DNA of 64,000 nt from Rhizobium lusitanum (GTDB taxonomy: Bacteria > Pseudomonadota > Alphaproteobacteria > Rhizobiales > Rhizobiaceae): the NCBI RefSeq assembly GCF_014189535.1, contig NZ_CP050308.1, forward strand, positions 1,364,001 to 1,428,000, in the 5' to 3' direction. The notes beneath the pieces are model-generated. The model made no database searches, had not been told where the DNA came from, and saw only the letters and a list, made by a program, of their open reading frames with translations. Positions 24,748 to 34,519 of this stretch are shown here, one piece after another (position 1 is the stretch's first letter; each line of letters opens with the position of its first letter). Both the position numbers and the translations under genes were made by a program.

Positions 24748-26572
24748 CCCCGCCCTTGCCTCGGGTGGCACCGGATCTCCGCGCCGCAATCGACCCCTGA
24801 GCCGACAACAGCAGCGCGGCAATCTCATTGGCCGGCGAAGGATATCCGATCGCGTAGCCCTGAAGTCCGTCGCAGCCGGCCTGCGCCAGGAGCTGTGCAT
24901 GTTCCTCGGTCTCCACGCCTTCCGCCATGACCTCGACACTAAGCGCCCTTGCGATCTCCACGATCGAGCCGACAAGGCGGCGCTGCTCGTCGGAGACGGT
25001 AATCGCCGTCACCAGTTGCCGGTCGATCTTCAGCCGTTTTGGTTTCAGCTTCACAAGCCCGATCAGCGAGGCGTGGCCGGAGCCGAAATCATCGATCTCG
25101 ATATCGATATCCATCCTTTTGATCGCATCGACATTGGCGAGCACCCTGTCATCGGGATCGTCGAGGAAGATCGTCTCGATCAATTCGAAGACGATGGCAT
25201 GGCGCGGTATGTTCAGCGTCTGCAACCGTTCGATCAGACCCGGATCAGCCAGGCGGCTTGCGGAAATATTGACGGAGATGCGTGGCGGCGTCAGGCCTTG
25301 TCCGACCCAGGCACCGCGGTCGGAGAGCGCACGATTGAGGATGGCCGCATCGATCTCAGCCGTCAGTCCGTATTCTTCGGCCACTTTCAGGAAGGCCGCG
25401 GGCGGCAATAGCCCCTTGCCCGGATGACGCCAGCGGGCCAGAGCCTCAAGCCCGACGATCCGCCGGCTGCGCGCATCCACCTGGATCTGATAGAAGGGCA
25501 CGATTTCATTCCGCATCAGTGCCAGCCGCAACTCCTCCGCCAGCCGCCGCTCGGCCTGAAGATCGGATTGCAGTTTCGGTGTGAAAAACTCGACGCGATT
25601 GCGGCCAAGCTTCTTGGCCTGATAAAGCGCGATATCGGATTCCGCCAGCAGATTGCCGGCACCGTCGGCAACACTCCAGGCCGCACCGATCGAGGCACCC
25701 ACCTGCAACAAGTCGTGACCGAAGCGTATGTCGCGCCGCAACCGCCACAGAATATCCTCGGCAATGGTTCCCACTTCGTCTGAAGTCGCGATATTGACCA
25801 GCACAGCGACGAACTCGTCGCCACCGACGCGGGCGACCATGTCACCGGCAGCGATCGCTCCCAGGATCCGCGCCGCCGCCGTTTGCAACGTCGTATCGCC
25901 GGCCGCATGGCCCCATTTGTCGTTGATCTGCTTGAAGCCGTCGAGATCGATATGGAGGATGGCCAGCGTCTCCACAGCCTGATCCGCACACAGCTCCGCG
26001 AGCCGGCGATCGAAGTAGCGGCGATTGGGAAGCCCTGTCAGATAATCGTGGTCGGCGGCATGCTCGACGCGCTCTCGGGTTTGCTCCAAAGCGATCGCGC
26101 GCGCTTCGGCAACCGCCTTCTGCTCGCTCAGCTCGCGGTTGAGCAGGACATCGGCGGTGACATCCCATTCCGCACCGATGAAAGATGGCGCGCCATCGGC
26201 CCCCTCGAAGAAATGAGCGCGCGAGCGCAGGTAACGAACAGCTCCGTTCGGCAGGACGATGCGAAATTGCGAATTGTAGAAGCCTTTCTCCGCAATGGCC
26301 GCGTCGAAGTCGGCGATGGCCTGTTCGACATCGTCGGGATGCAGGGCATTCAACCAGACTGCCGATGATACTTTGCGGTCGCGGAGGCCAGTCTGGTACA
26401 GCGTGTGCATCTGCAAATCCCAGAGGATCTCCTCCTCATTGAGATTATGCTCCCAGACCCCAATTTGCGACGTCTCCAGCGCCAGCTCCAGCCTCCTCAA
26501 GAGGTTCTGGAACTCCAGCTCGGATCGCCCTGATATCGCCTCTTCCACCGAGTTCGAACCCCCTCCGGACAC
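24710..26572 (-). CDS. PAS-GGDEF-EAL cyclic-di-GMP turnover protein
   Basis: A 620-aa soluble signalling protein. A PAS fold occupies about 25-145 (LETSQIGVWEHNL...YLRSRAHFFEGADGAPSFIG). The diguanylate cyclase domain has an intact RVGGDEF (GGDEF at 250-254) but no RxxD inhibitory site at the usual place. The phosphodiesterase domain has GLEALARW (EAL at 376-378), SVNISASRL, FELIET, IDDFGSGHASL, LKIDR and AEGVET, so its metal and catalytic residues look complete. Either activity could dominate. There is no transmembrane part; the PAS domain probably senses a cytoplasmic cue. It overlaps the convergent YeiH gene at its 3' end. The last 25 residues are Arg/Ser/Gly-rich tail. Confidence 0.93.
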   Translation of the reverse strand: MSGGGSNSVEEAISGRSELEFQNLLRRLELALETSQIGVWEHNLNEEEILWDLQMHTLYQTGLRDRKVSSAVWLNALHPDDVEQAIADFDAAIAEKGFYNSQFRIVLPNGAVRYLRSRAHFFEGADGAPSFIGAEWDVTADVLLNRELSEQKAVAEARAIALEQTRERVEHAADHDYLTGLPNRRYFDRRLAELCADQAVETLAILHIDLDGFKQINDKWGHAAGDTTLQTAAARILGAIAAGDMVARVGGDEFVAVLVNIATSDEVGTIAEDILWRLRRDIRFGHDLLQVGASIGAAWSVADGAGNLLAESDIALYQAKKLGRNRVEFFTPKLQSDLQAERRLAEELRLALMRNEIVPFYQIQVDARSRRIVGLEALARWRHPGKGLLPPAAFLKVAEEYGLTAEIDAAILNRALSDRGAWVGQGLTPPRISVNISASRLADPGLIERLQTLNIPRHAIVFELIETIFLDDPDDRVLANVDAIKRMDIDIEIDDFGSGHASLIGLVKLKPKRLKIDRQLVTAITVSDEQRRLVGSIVEIARALSVEVMAEGVETEEHAQLLAQAGCDGLQGYAIGYPSPANEIAALLLSAQGSIAARRSGATRGKGGASGSAARRSARS

Positions 26573-26689
26573 ATGGAAAGCTTACATAGTTTCGGCAGAT
26601 ATCCTGCCAGCACTCTCTTTAGCGATATTTAATAACCCCTCCATAGTTACGGGCTTTTGCCCGCAACCATCATCGGGATCGTTTTTTGG

Positions 26690-28474
26690 TTAATGATTGT
26701 GACGCGGCGGATTGGCCGCGAGATCGCGGAAATCGGCCGCCCCGTCAAGCACCGCACCGTCGGAAAGCTGCGTGACCGAGCGGCGGTAGATGCGCTGCCA
26801 GGGCGTCGCATCCGGCGGCACGGCGGGAATGCCGTCCCCCTTGCGCCGTTCAATCTCGGCCTCCTCCACCAGCATGTCGCAGAGACCCTGATTGAAGTCG
26901 ATCCGGATGGTATCGCCGGTTCTCAGCCAGGCAAGCCCGCCGCCCGCCGCACTTTCCGGCGAGGCATTCAGGATCGACGGACTGTCGGCGGTGCCCGACT
27001 GGCGGCCGTCGCCGATCGTCGGCAAGCTGCGGATGCCGCGCTTCAGCAGCGCATCCGGCGGCTGCATGTTGACGACTTCGGCCGAACCCGGCCAGCCGAT
27101 CGGTCCGGCGCCGCGAATGACGAGAATGGTATTCTCGTCGATACCGAGTTCCGCATCGTTGATGCGCTTGTGATAATCCTCCGAGCCGTCGAAGACCACC
27201 GCCCTGCCCTCGAACACGCCCTCGCGGCCAGGCTCCAGCAGATAGCGGCTGCGGAAATCCTCCGACACGACGCTCATCTTCATGATGGCGAAGTCGAAGA
27301 GATTACCCTTCAGCACCAGGAAGCCCGCCCGCTCCTTGAGTGGCTGCGCAAAGGGGAGGATGACCTCGCGATCCGTCGCCTCACGACCCTTCAAGTTCTC
27401 CGCCATGGTCTTGCCGGTCACCGTCGGACAGTCGCCATCGAGTTTGCCGACCTGCAGCAGTTCCCACATGATGGCCGGCACGCCGCCGGCGCGATGGAAG
27501 CGCTCGCCGAGATAGGCACCGGCCGGCTGTACATTGGCAAGCAGCGGAATGTCGAAGCCATGCACCTGCCAGTCCTCGGGATGAAGCTCGACGCCTGCAT
27601 GCTTGGCCATGGCCGCCAGATGCGGCTGGGCATTGGTTGAACCGCCGATGGCCGAATTGACGCGGATGGCGTTGAGAAAGGCCCGCCGGGTCAGCACGTC
27701 GGACGGCTTGATATTTTCGAGCACCAGTTCGACGGCGCGCCGCCCGGTACGATAGGCCATCTGCCCGCGTTCGCGATAGGCGCCGGGGATGGCGGCACAG
27801 CCGGTGAGCGACATGCCGAGCGCTTCGGCCATGGCATTCATGGTCGAGGCCGTACCCATGGTGTTGCAGTGACCGATCGAGGGCGCCGAGGCGAGCGACG
27901 CCTCCATGAATTCCTCTTCGTCGATCTCGCCGGCCGCGAGCTTGCGGCGCGAACGCCAGATCACCGTGCCGGACCCGGCCAGCTCACCATCATGCCAGCC
28001 ATCGAGCATCGGTCCGCCGGAAAGCACGATCGCCGGAATATTGACGGTCGACGCCGCCATCAGCGCCGATGGCGTGGTCTTGTCGCAGCCGGTCGTCAGT
28101 ACGACGCCATCGAGCGGATAGCCGTAGAGCACCTCGACGAGACCGAGATAGGCGAGGTTGCGATCTAGTGCCGCGGTCGGGCGCTTGCAGTTCTCGAAGA
28201 TCGGATGGGTCGGGAACTCAATCGGAATGCCGCCAGCATCGCGAATGCCGTCGCGGACACGCTTGGCAAGATCGATGTGATGACGGTTGCAGGGTGTCAG
28301 GTCACTGCCGCTCTGGGCGATGCCGATGACGGGCTTGCCGGAACGTAGCTCCTCCGGCGTGATGCCGTAATTCATGAAGCGCTCGAGATAGAGCGCGGTC
28401 ATGTCGATATGATCGGGATTGTCGAACCAGTCCTGCGAGCGCAGACGGCGTTTGGATGGACTGTTGTCGCTCAT
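26690..28474 (-). CDS. xylD: D-xylonate dehydratase (IlvD/Edd family)
   Basis: A 594-aa iron-sulfur dehydratase that turns D-xylonate (or a related pentonate such as L-arabinonate) into the 2-keto-3-deoxy acid in the oxidative pentose pathway. The sequence closely resembles Caulobacter XylD from memory: SQDWFDNPDHIDMTALYLER at the N terminus and LAANPPRHNH at the end. Cluster cysteines are C62 (TPCNRHH), C130 (TTGCDKTT) and C203 (GHCNTMGTA). The ATG at 28474 follows a purine-rich ribosome site; the open frame begins 33 codons earlier inside the previous gene. It lies seven bases after a 3-hydroxyisobutyrate-dehydrogenase-family gene. Confidence 0.88.
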   Translation of the reverse strand: MSDNSPSKRRLRSQDWFDNPDHIDMTALYLERFMNYGITPEELRSGKPVIGIAQSGSDLTPCNRHHIDLAKRVRDGIRDAGGIPIEFPTHPIFENCKRPTAALDRNLAYLGLVEVLYGYPLDGVVLTTGCDKTTPSALMAASTVNIPAIVLSGGPMLDGWHDGELAGSGTVIWRSRRKLAAGEIDEEEFMEASLASAPSIGHCNTMGTASTMNAMAEALGMSLTGCAAIPGAYRERGQMAYRTGRRAVELVLENIKPSDVLTRRAFLNAIRVNSAIGGSTNAQPHLAAMAKHAGVELHPEDWQVHGFDIPLLANVQPAGAYLGERFHRAGGVPAIMWELLQVGKLDGDCPTVTGKTMAENLKGREATDREVILPFAQPLKERAGFLVLKGNLFDFAIMKMSVVSEDFRSRYLLEPGREGVFEGRAVVFDGSEDYHKRINDAELGIDENTILVIRGAGPIGWPGSAEVVNMQPPDALLKRGIRSLPTIGDGRQSGTADSPSILNASPESAAGGGLAWLRTGDTIRIDFNQGLCDMLVEEAEIERRKGDGIPAVPPDATPWQRIYRRSVTQLSDGAVLDGAADFRDLAANPPRHNH

Positions 28475-28481
28475 GTCTTTC

Positions 28482-29366
28482 TCAAGCCTTTCCTCGGCCA
28501 TTCTTGTCTTCCAGATGCAGCAACAGGCCGCTGTGATCGCTCTCCGCGCCGCCATTCTCGACGAATTCGGCAAATTCCGTCCTGACGGTTTCGGTCAGCG
28601 GCAGATGAAGAGACAAGCTTCGGGCAGCGGCCAGAACCGCATCGAGATCCTTCAACTGGTTGCGCGAGGTCCCGCCGGGCTCGAAATTGCGGTCGATCAT
28701 GCGCTGTCCGTGCAGCTCGAGAATCCGGCTTTCGGCAAAGCCGCCGCGAATGGCGGCACGGAAAGCCTCGCGCGAACCGCCGCCGGCCTCCACCAGCAGC
28801 ATGGCCTCGGCGATGGCGCCGATGGTGACGGCGACGATCTGCTGGTTGCCGAGCTTGGCGAGCTGGCCGGTGCCGCTCGGTCCGACATGAGTAACGCGGC
28901 CAAGCGGGGCAAACACATCCCGGACACTATCGATGACATCAGCGTCGCCGCCTGCCATGATCGCCAGCGTCCCAGCCGCCGCGCCTACCACACCGCCGGA
29001 AACGGGCGCATCGATATGGCGAAAGCCGCGCTCGGCGAGTTTCGCCGCATGCTCGCGGGCGATCGGCGGCGCGATCGAGCTGTTGTCGATGACAACGGCT
29101 CCGGGCGCCAGCGCGTCCATCACTCCACTCCCGAACAGGACCTCGCTCACCGCGCCACCATTGGTCAGCATGGTGAAAAGCACCGACGCCCCCTTGGCCG
29201 CCTCCGCCGCCGTCGCGGCAACGGTCGCTCCGTCAGCCGCCAGTGCATCCGCCTTGCTAAGGTCGCGGTTCCAGACGGTGACGGCGAAGCCGGCGCCAAG
29301 CAAGCGCCGCACCATCGGAGCACCCATCAATCCGGTCCCGAGGAAAACGATCTTCCGACCGGTCAT
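28482..29366 (-). CDS. NAD(P)-dependent 3-hydroxyacid dehydrogenase (HIBADH/LtnD family)
   Basis: A 294-aa beta-hydroxyacid dehydrogenase. Visible are the Rossmann loop VFLGTGLMGAPMVRRLL (residues 6-22), the substrate loop DAPVSGGVVGAAAGTLAIMAGG and the catalytic Lys in GQLAKLGNQQIV. The family includes 3-hydroxyisobutyrate, tartronate-semialdehyde, glycerate and L-threonate dehydrogenases. The preceding gene is a remnant of a DenD-type erythronate/threonate epimerase-like dehydrogenase, which favours a four-carbon sugar acid such as threonate; the following xylD favours a role in pentonate use. Its start overlaps the remnant's stop. Confidence 0.87.
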   Translation of the reverse strand: MTGRKIVFLGTGLMGAPMVRRLLGAGFAVTVWNRDLSKADALAADGATVAATAAEAAKGASVLFTMLTNGGAVSEVLFGSGVMDALAPGAVVIDNSSIAPPIAREHAAKLAERGFRHIDAPVSGGVVGAAAGTLAIMAGGDADVIDSVRDVFAPLGRVTHVGPSGTGQLAKLGNQQIVAVTIGAIAEAMLLVEAGGGSREAFRAAIRGGFAESRILELHGQRMIDRNFEPGGTSRNQLKDLDAVLAAARSLSLHLPLTETVRTEFAEFVENGGAESDHSGLLLHLEDKNGRGKA

Positions 29367-29569
29367 GGCAGCTGCCCTCCCAGCTCGTTCTCGATATGCG
29401 TGGACAGACCCCTCGCGCGCACCGTGACCTTACCGTTGAAGCCTTTCGGCTGTGGCGGCTCGATCACGTCGACCAGCGTCAGCCCCGTGATCTCACGGCC
29501 ACCGAGCCCACCATCGGCCACCAGCTTTCGGCCGATCATACCGGCTGCTCCGATAATGGCGATATGCAT
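29363..29569 (-). pseudogene. DenD-like NAD-dependent epimerase/dehydrogenase remnant with internal deletion
   Basis: A 68-codon frame starting MHIAIIGAAGMIGRKLV, the Rossmann start of DenD-type (D-erythronate dehydrogenase) SDR proteins, continuing GGLGGREITGLTLVDVIEP and GFNGKVTV as in the first 50 residues of the family. It then ends RGLSTHIENELGGQLP, which resembles the C-terminal tail of full-length members. Normal length is about 320 aa, so roughly 250 codons appear to be missing in frame. It overlaps the start of the next gene as an intact operon would. It is probably non-functional. Confidence 0.7.
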
Positions 29570-29750
29570 GCATCCTCCTCGCAATGACGCGCATCGGGAC
29601 AGCTCCTCCGGCCCGATGTACGTCAGTCAATATGCCTATGTGCTTGATAAACCCATGGCGTCCGCATGCAAACAAAATTGGCGGACGGGCGGTAAAATCT
29701 TCGAAAGACAGATTGGCCTGAATGGAAAATATCGAAGCGTCGCAAGAACG

Positions 29751-29778
29751 AAAAAAGGCGGGACCTTGCGGTCCCGCC
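29751..29778 (-). terminator. Rho-independent terminator of the RND efflux operon
   Basis: GGCGGGACC (29757-29765), loop TTGC, and GGTCCCGCC (29770-29778) form a perfect 9-pair stem. On the minus strand it is followed by six U (A-run 29751-29756). It lies 43 bases after the stop of the RND permease. Confidence 0.88.
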
Positions 29779-29821
29779 CATGACATATCGGGCACTGGGG
29801 GTGCTACCCGACATGGCAGTC

Positions 29822-32800
29822 CTATTCGGCGGCGATAGGGAGAGCCTCCGCCGAATGGTTGTTGTCGTTGCTATGATGCTGCTTCAGCGGACGGTTGCCG
29901 CCTATCCTGCGAATCATCACGTAGAAGACCGGCGTCATGAAAATGCCGAAGAAGGTGACGCCGATCATGCCGGCAAACACCGCGACACCCATGGCGGCGC
30001 GCATCTCGGCACCGGCACCGGTCGAGGTGACCAGTGGCACGACACCCATGATGAAGGCCATGGAGGTCATCAGGATCGGGCGCAGACGCAGGCGGCTGGA
30101 CTCGATGGCGGCCTGGACCGGCGTGCGGCCCTCGAATTCCAGCTCGCGGGCGAATTCCACGATCAGGATCGCGTTCTTCGCCGACAAGCCCACCAACACC
30201 ATCAAGCCGATCTGCGTGAAGATGTTGTTGTCGCCCCCCGTCAGCCAGACACCCGTCAGGGCGGCGAGCACACCCATCGGCACGATCATGACGATCGCAA
30301 GCGGCAGGGTGACGCTTTCATACTGGGCGGCCAGCACGAGGTAGACGAGCAGCAGGGCCAGCGGGAAGATCAGGAAGCCAGAGCTGCCGGCCAGGATCTG
30401 CTGATAGGTCAGATCGGTCCATTCGTAACCGATGCCCTTGGGCAGGGTTTCGTTGGCGATGCGCTCCACGGCAGCCTGGGCCTGGCCGGACGAGAAGCCC
30501 GGAGCCGGACCGCCGTTGATATCGGCGGCAAGGAAGCCGTTGTAACGCGTCGTCCGTTCAGGACCGGTGCTGGCCTCGACCTTGAGCAACGCCGACAGCG
30601 GGATCATCTGGCCCGATGCCGAACGAACCTTCAACTGGCCAATGTCGCTGGCATGCGAGCGGAACTTGGCATCCGCCTGCACACGCACGCTGTAGGTACG
30701 GCCGAAGGCGTTGAAGTCGTTGACATAGAGCGAACCCAGATAGATCTGCAGCGTGTCGAAGACATCGGTCACCGAGACACCCAGCTGCTCAGCCTTGGCG
30801 CGATCGAGATCGGCGAAGAGCTGCGGCACGTTGATCTGGTAGCTCGAGAAGATGCCGGCGAGCTCCGGCGTCTGATAGGCCTTGGCAAGGAACGCCTTGT
30901 TGGCCTCGTCAAGCGCCTGGTAACCGAGACCGGCGCGGTCCTCGATCTGCAGCTTGAAGCCGCCGGTCGTGCCGAGACCCTGGACGGGCGGCGGCGGGAA
31001 CATGGCGATGAAGGCATCCTGGATGCCGGCAAACTTCTGGTTCAGCTGCATGGCGATGGCACCGCCCGACAGGTTCGGCGTCGTGCGCTCCTCGAACCCC
31101 TTCAAGGTCACGAAGACGATGCCGGCGTTGGAGGAGTTGGTGAAGCCGTTGATCGACAGGCCAGGGAAAGCGATGGCATGTTCGACGCCCGGCTGCTCGA
31201 GGGCAATCTTGCTCATCCGCTGGATGACGTCATCCGTACGGTCGAGGGTCGCACCATCAGGCAGCTGCGCGAAACCGATCAGGTACTGCTTGTCCTGCTG
31301 CGGCACGAAACCGCCGGGCACGGTCTGGAACAGGAAGTATGTCGCCCCGATCAGGGCGAGATAGACCAACATGACCAGGCTCTTTAGCGACAGGATGCCG
31401 CCGACGCCCTTGCCGTAAGCATTCGAACTGCGGTTAAACACCTTGTTGAAACCGCGGAAGAACCAGCCGAACGCCGCGTCCATCACCCGCGTCAGCATAT
31501 CCTTCGGCGCATGATGGTCCTTCAGGAGAAGGGCCGCCAGAGCCGGAGACAGCGTCAACGAGTTGAAGGCGGAAATGACCGTCGAAATCGCGATCGTCAG
31601 GGCGAACTGACGATAGAACTCGCCCGACAGGCCCGAGATGAAGGCAAGCGGCACGAAGACGGCGACCAGCACCAGCGCGATCGCGATGATCGGGCCGGAC
31701 ACTTCCTTCATGGCGCGATAGGTCGCGTCGCGCGGACTTAGGCCGTTTTCGATATTACGCTCGACGTTTTCGACGACCACGATGGCGTCGTCCACGACGA
31801 TACCGATCGCCAGCACCAGGCCGAAGAGGCTGAGCGCGTTGATCGAGAAGCCGAAGACATACATCACGGCAAAAGTGCCGATAATCGAGACGGGAACGGC
31901 GATGAGCGGAATGATCGAGGCACGCCATGTCTGCAGGAACAGAATGACGACGACGACCACCAGCGCGATGGCTTCGAGCAGGGTGTGAACGACCTTGTCG
32001 ATCGAGGCGCGCACGAACTGCGTGGTATCGTAGACGATCTCATACTTGACGCCGTCAGGCATCGCGGCCTGCAACTCGTTCATTGTCTTGACGACATCGT
32101 CCGAGATCGTGATGGCATTGGAGCCCGGAGCCTGGAAAACAGGAACGGCCACCGCCGGCTTGCCGTCGAGCAGCGAACGCAACGAATAGTCGGCGGCGCC
32201 GAGTTCGATGCGTGCGACGTCATGCAGGCGCGTGATCTCGCCGTTGGTCCCGCTTTTGACGATGATATTGCCGAACTCCTCCGGCGTCGTCAGGCGGCCT
32301 TGTGCGTTGACGTTGAGCTGCACGTCGATGCCGGGAACACTGGGCGATGCGCCGATAATGCCGGCCGCCGCCTGGATGTTCTGCTGGCGGATGGCATTGG
32401 CGATATCGCTTGCGGCAAGGCCGCGCTCCGCGGACTTCTGCGGATCGACCCAGACACGCATGGAATAATCGCCCGATCCGAACACGCGAACCTGGCCGAC
32501 GCCCTCGATGCGGGCGAGCCGGTCCTTGATGTTCAAGGTCGCGTAGTTGCGCAGATAGGTGATGTCGTAGCGGTTGTCCGGAGAGATGAGGTTGACCACC
32601 ATCATCAGGTCCGGCGAGCTCTTGACCGTGGTGATGCCGAGATCGCGGACGTTCTGCGGCAAGCGCGGCTCGGCCTGGGAGACCCGGTTCTGCACCAGCT
32701 GCTGCGCCTTGTCCGGATCGGTGCCGAGCTTGAAGGTGACCGTCAGCGTCATCAGTCCATCGGATGTCGCCTGGCTGTTCATATAGAGCATGCCTTCGAC

Positions 32801-33019
32801 ACCGTTGATCTGCTCTTCGATCGGTGTCGCCACGGTTTCGGCGATGACTTTGGGGTTTGCGCCGGGATATTGCGCGGTGACGACGATCGACGGCGGCACG
32901 ACTTCCGGATATTCAGAAATCGGCAACAGCCGAAGACCGATCAGGCCGGCGACCACGATGAGGACCGATAGCACTCCGGCAAACACCGGACGGTCGACGA
33001 AAAATCTTGAGATGTTCAT
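29822..33019 (-). CDS. Efflux RND transporter permease subunit (HAE1/AcrB family)
   Basis: A 1065-aa inner-membrane pump with twelve transmembrane helices and two large periplasmic loops. Visible signatures are the N-terminal SRFFVDRPVFAGVLSVLIVVAG, the proton-relay Asp pair in GIVVDDAIVVVENVERN, the FVPLAFISGLSGEFYRQFA segment and the C-terminal GLSAKNAILIVEFARE. With its adaptor and an outer-membrane TolC-type channel encoded elsewhere, it would expel hydrophobic drugs, plant phenolics or detergents using the proton gradient. The gap to the adaptor gene is 130 bases, and a strong terminator follows. No regulator is adjacent. Confidence 0.95.
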   Translation of the reverse strand: MNISRFFVDRPVFAGVLSVLIVVAGLIGLRLLPISEYPEVVPPSIVVTAQYPGANPKVIAETVATPIEEQINGVEGMLYMNSQATSDGLMTLTVTFKLGTDPDKAQQLVQNRVSQAEPRLPQNVRDLGITTVKSSPDLMMVVNLISPDNRYDITYLRNYATLNIKDRLARIEGVGQVRVFGSGDYSMRVWVDPQKSAERGLAASDIANAIRQQNIQAAAGIIGASPSVPGIDVQLNVNAQGRLTTPEEFGNIIVKSGTNGEITRLHDVARIELGAADYSLRSLLDGKPAVAVPVFQAPGSNAITISDDVVKTMNELQAAMPDGVKYEIVYDTTQFVRASIDKVVHTLLEAIALVVVVVILFLQTWRASIIPLIAVPVSIIGTFAVMYVFGFSINALSLFGLVLAIGIVVDDAIVVVENVERNIENGLSPRDATYRAMKEVSGPIIAIALVLVAVFVPLAFISGLSGEFYRQFALTIAISTVISAFNSLTLSPALAALLLKDHHAPKDMLTRVMDAAFGWFFRGFNKVFNRSSNAYGKGVGGILSLKSLVMLVYLALIGATYFLFQTVPGGFVPQQDKQYLIGFAQLPDGATLDRTDDVIQRMSKIALEQPGVEHAIAFPGLSINGFTNSSNAGIVFVTLKGFEERTTPNLSGGAIAMQLNQKFAGIQDAFIAMFPPPPVQGLGTTGGFKLQIEDRAGLGYQALDEANKAFLAKAYQTPELAGIFSSYQINVPQLFADLDRAKAEQLGVSVTDVFDTLQIYLGSLYVNDFNAFGRTYSVRVQADAKFRSHASDIGQLKVRSASGQMIPLSALLKVEASTGPERTTRYNGFLAADINGGPAPGFSSGQAQAAVERIANETLPKGIGYEWTDLTYQQILAGSSGFLIFPLALLLVYLVLAAQYESVTLPLAIVMIVPMGVLAALTGVWLTGGDNNIFTQIGLMVLVGLSAKNAILIVEFARELEFEGRTPVQAAIESSRLRLRPILMTSMAFIMGVVPLVTSTGAGAEMRAAMGVAVFAGMIGVTFFGIFMTPVFYVMIRRIGGNRPLKQHHSNDNNHSAEALPIAAE

Positions 33020-33149
33020 GGCAGAACCCTCTCCAGGGGTGAATGTAAAAGGACACGAAGTCCGGGCCCGTCCGCGATGTGCGCCACGAGCATTCCGAAA
33101 TCAAAACATTGAGACGACCGCCGGGAGAACTGCCTCCCGGCAATGTCGA

Positions 33150-34337
33150 TTACTGAGCGGCCGCGACTTTTTCTTCGAGTTTCGGATCGACCACCGCGCC
33201 CGGGCGAACCCGCTGCAGGCCGTTTACGATGACCCGATCGCCGGCGTTCAGGCCGGTTTCAACGATGCGTTGACCATCGGCAGTGTCGCCAAGACTGATC
33301 TGGCGATAGACCACCTTGTTGTCACCATCGACCACAAAGACGAACTTCTTGTCCTGGTCGGTGCCGATCGCCCGCTCGCTGATCACCAGCTTGCTCTCGG
33401 CCTTTGGCTGGCCCATACGCACGCGCACGAACTGGCCGGGGATAAGACGCCCGCCGGGATTGTCGAAGACGGCGCGTACGCTGACCGTGCCGCTTGCCGC
33501 ATCGACCTCATTGTCGATCAGCTGCAGTTTGCCGTTGATCGGTGTGCCATTGTCGCCGGTGGTGCCGATTTTCACGGGGATCTGCTCGACCGGCGGAGCG
33601 GCGCCATCGGTGACTGGAAGCTGAGCCAGCGCCTGGGTGACGGTCTGCTCGTTGGCATTGAAGCTGGCATAGATCGGATTGACAGAAACCAACGTGGTCA
33701 GCGCCGGCGAAGCGGAACCGGCGGCGACGAGATTGCCGACCGTAATGGCGATCTTGCCGACACGGCCGGCGATCGGAGCGCGAACCTGCGTATAGTCGAG
33801 GCTCAACTGCGCCGTCTGCAAGGTTGCTTGCGCCGCCTTCAGATTGGCTTCCGCTTCGGCGTAATTGCTGGAGCGCGTGTCCATGTCGCTCTGCGAGATC
33901 GTCTTGTTGTCGAAGAGCTTCTGACCGCGATCGACTTCGACCTTGGCCAGATCGAGCTTGGCCTTTGCCGCGCCGACTTGTGCCTGCGACTGAGCGACGG
34001 CCGCCTCAAAGGGTGCCGGATCGATCGTCACCAGTAGGTCGCCTTGCTTGACCAGCGCACCTTCGCGGAAATGCACCGACTGAATGGCGCCGGCCACGCG
34101 CGGACGGACCTCCACCCGATCGATGGCTTCGAGCCGGCCGGAGAACTCCTGCCAGGCGGTGATATCGCGCGCCTCTACCGCAGCGACCGTGACAGGGATG
34201 GCCGGCATTGCCGCCGCTGCCTTCTCGCTCGCTTGCGCACCGCGCGGCAAATCCAGATAGAAGACTGCGCCTGCAACAGTCGCAGCAACACCCATGCCGG
34301 CGCCCCACAGGGCCCAGCGCTTACCGTTGGACGTCAT
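33150..34337 (-). CDS. Efflux RND transporter periplasmic adaptor subunit
   Basis: A 395-aa membrane-fusion protein, first gene of the efflux operon. An N-terminal membrane anchor or signal (WALWGAGMGVAATVAGAVFYLDLP) lacks a lipobox Cys. Next come the lipoyl half-motif (VRPRVAGAIQSVHFREGALVKQGDLLVTID), a coiled-coil hairpin (about 95-175), the second lipoyl half (VRAPIAGRVGKIAITVGNLV) and beta-barrel and membrane-proximal parts. It bridges the pump and the outer-membrane channel. Confidence 0.95.
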   Translation of the reverse strand: MTSNGKRWALWGAGMGVAATVAGAVFYLDLPRGAQASEKAAAAMPAIPVTVAAVEARDITAWQEFSGRLEAIDRVEVRPRVAGAIQSVHFREGALVKQGDLLVTIDPAPFEAAVAQSQAQVGAAKAKLDLAKVEVDRGQKLFDNKTISQSDMDTRSSNYAEAEANLKAAQATLQTAQLSLDYTQVRAPIAGRVGKIAITVGNLVAAGSASPALTTLVSVNPIYASFNANEQTVTQALAQLPVTDGAAPPVEQIPVKIGTTGDNGTPINGKLQLIDNEVDAASGTVSVRAVFDNPGGRLIPGQFVRVRMGQPKAESKLVISERAIGTDQDKKFVFVVDGDNKVVYRQISLGDTADGQRIVETGLNAGDRVIVNGLQRVRPGAVVDPKLEEKVAAAQ

Positions 34338-34353
34338 GTTAGTCTCTCCTTGT

Positions 34354-34377
34354 GGTCCCGGCTTGGGACACGGGACC
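34354..34377. promoter_or_regulatory. Inverted repeat just upstream of the efflux adaptor gene
   Basis: GGTCCCG (34354-34360) and CGGGACC (34371-34377) are perfect 7-bp arms around a ten-base loop, 17 bases before the adaptor start codon. It may be an operator for an unlinked repressor or a leader hairpin. The rest of the 180-base gap to the next gene shows nothing that I can name. Confidence 0.4.
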
Positions 34378-34519
34378 GAAAATTCTTATCGTCTCGATAT
34401 CATCAGGGCCCAGGACGTCGCGTGTTCACAAGAACGCTCGCGATCGCTCTCATTTTTCGCGCCCAAAGCATCTCATCCGCTTCCGGTGGCCCCACTCGAT
34501 AGCGGGATGCTCTGGTCGA

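Noticed and set aside
29780..31387. A 535-codon plus-strand open frame
   Set aside because: Antisense to the RND permease; rich in His, Asp and Gln as expected for a mirrored frame.
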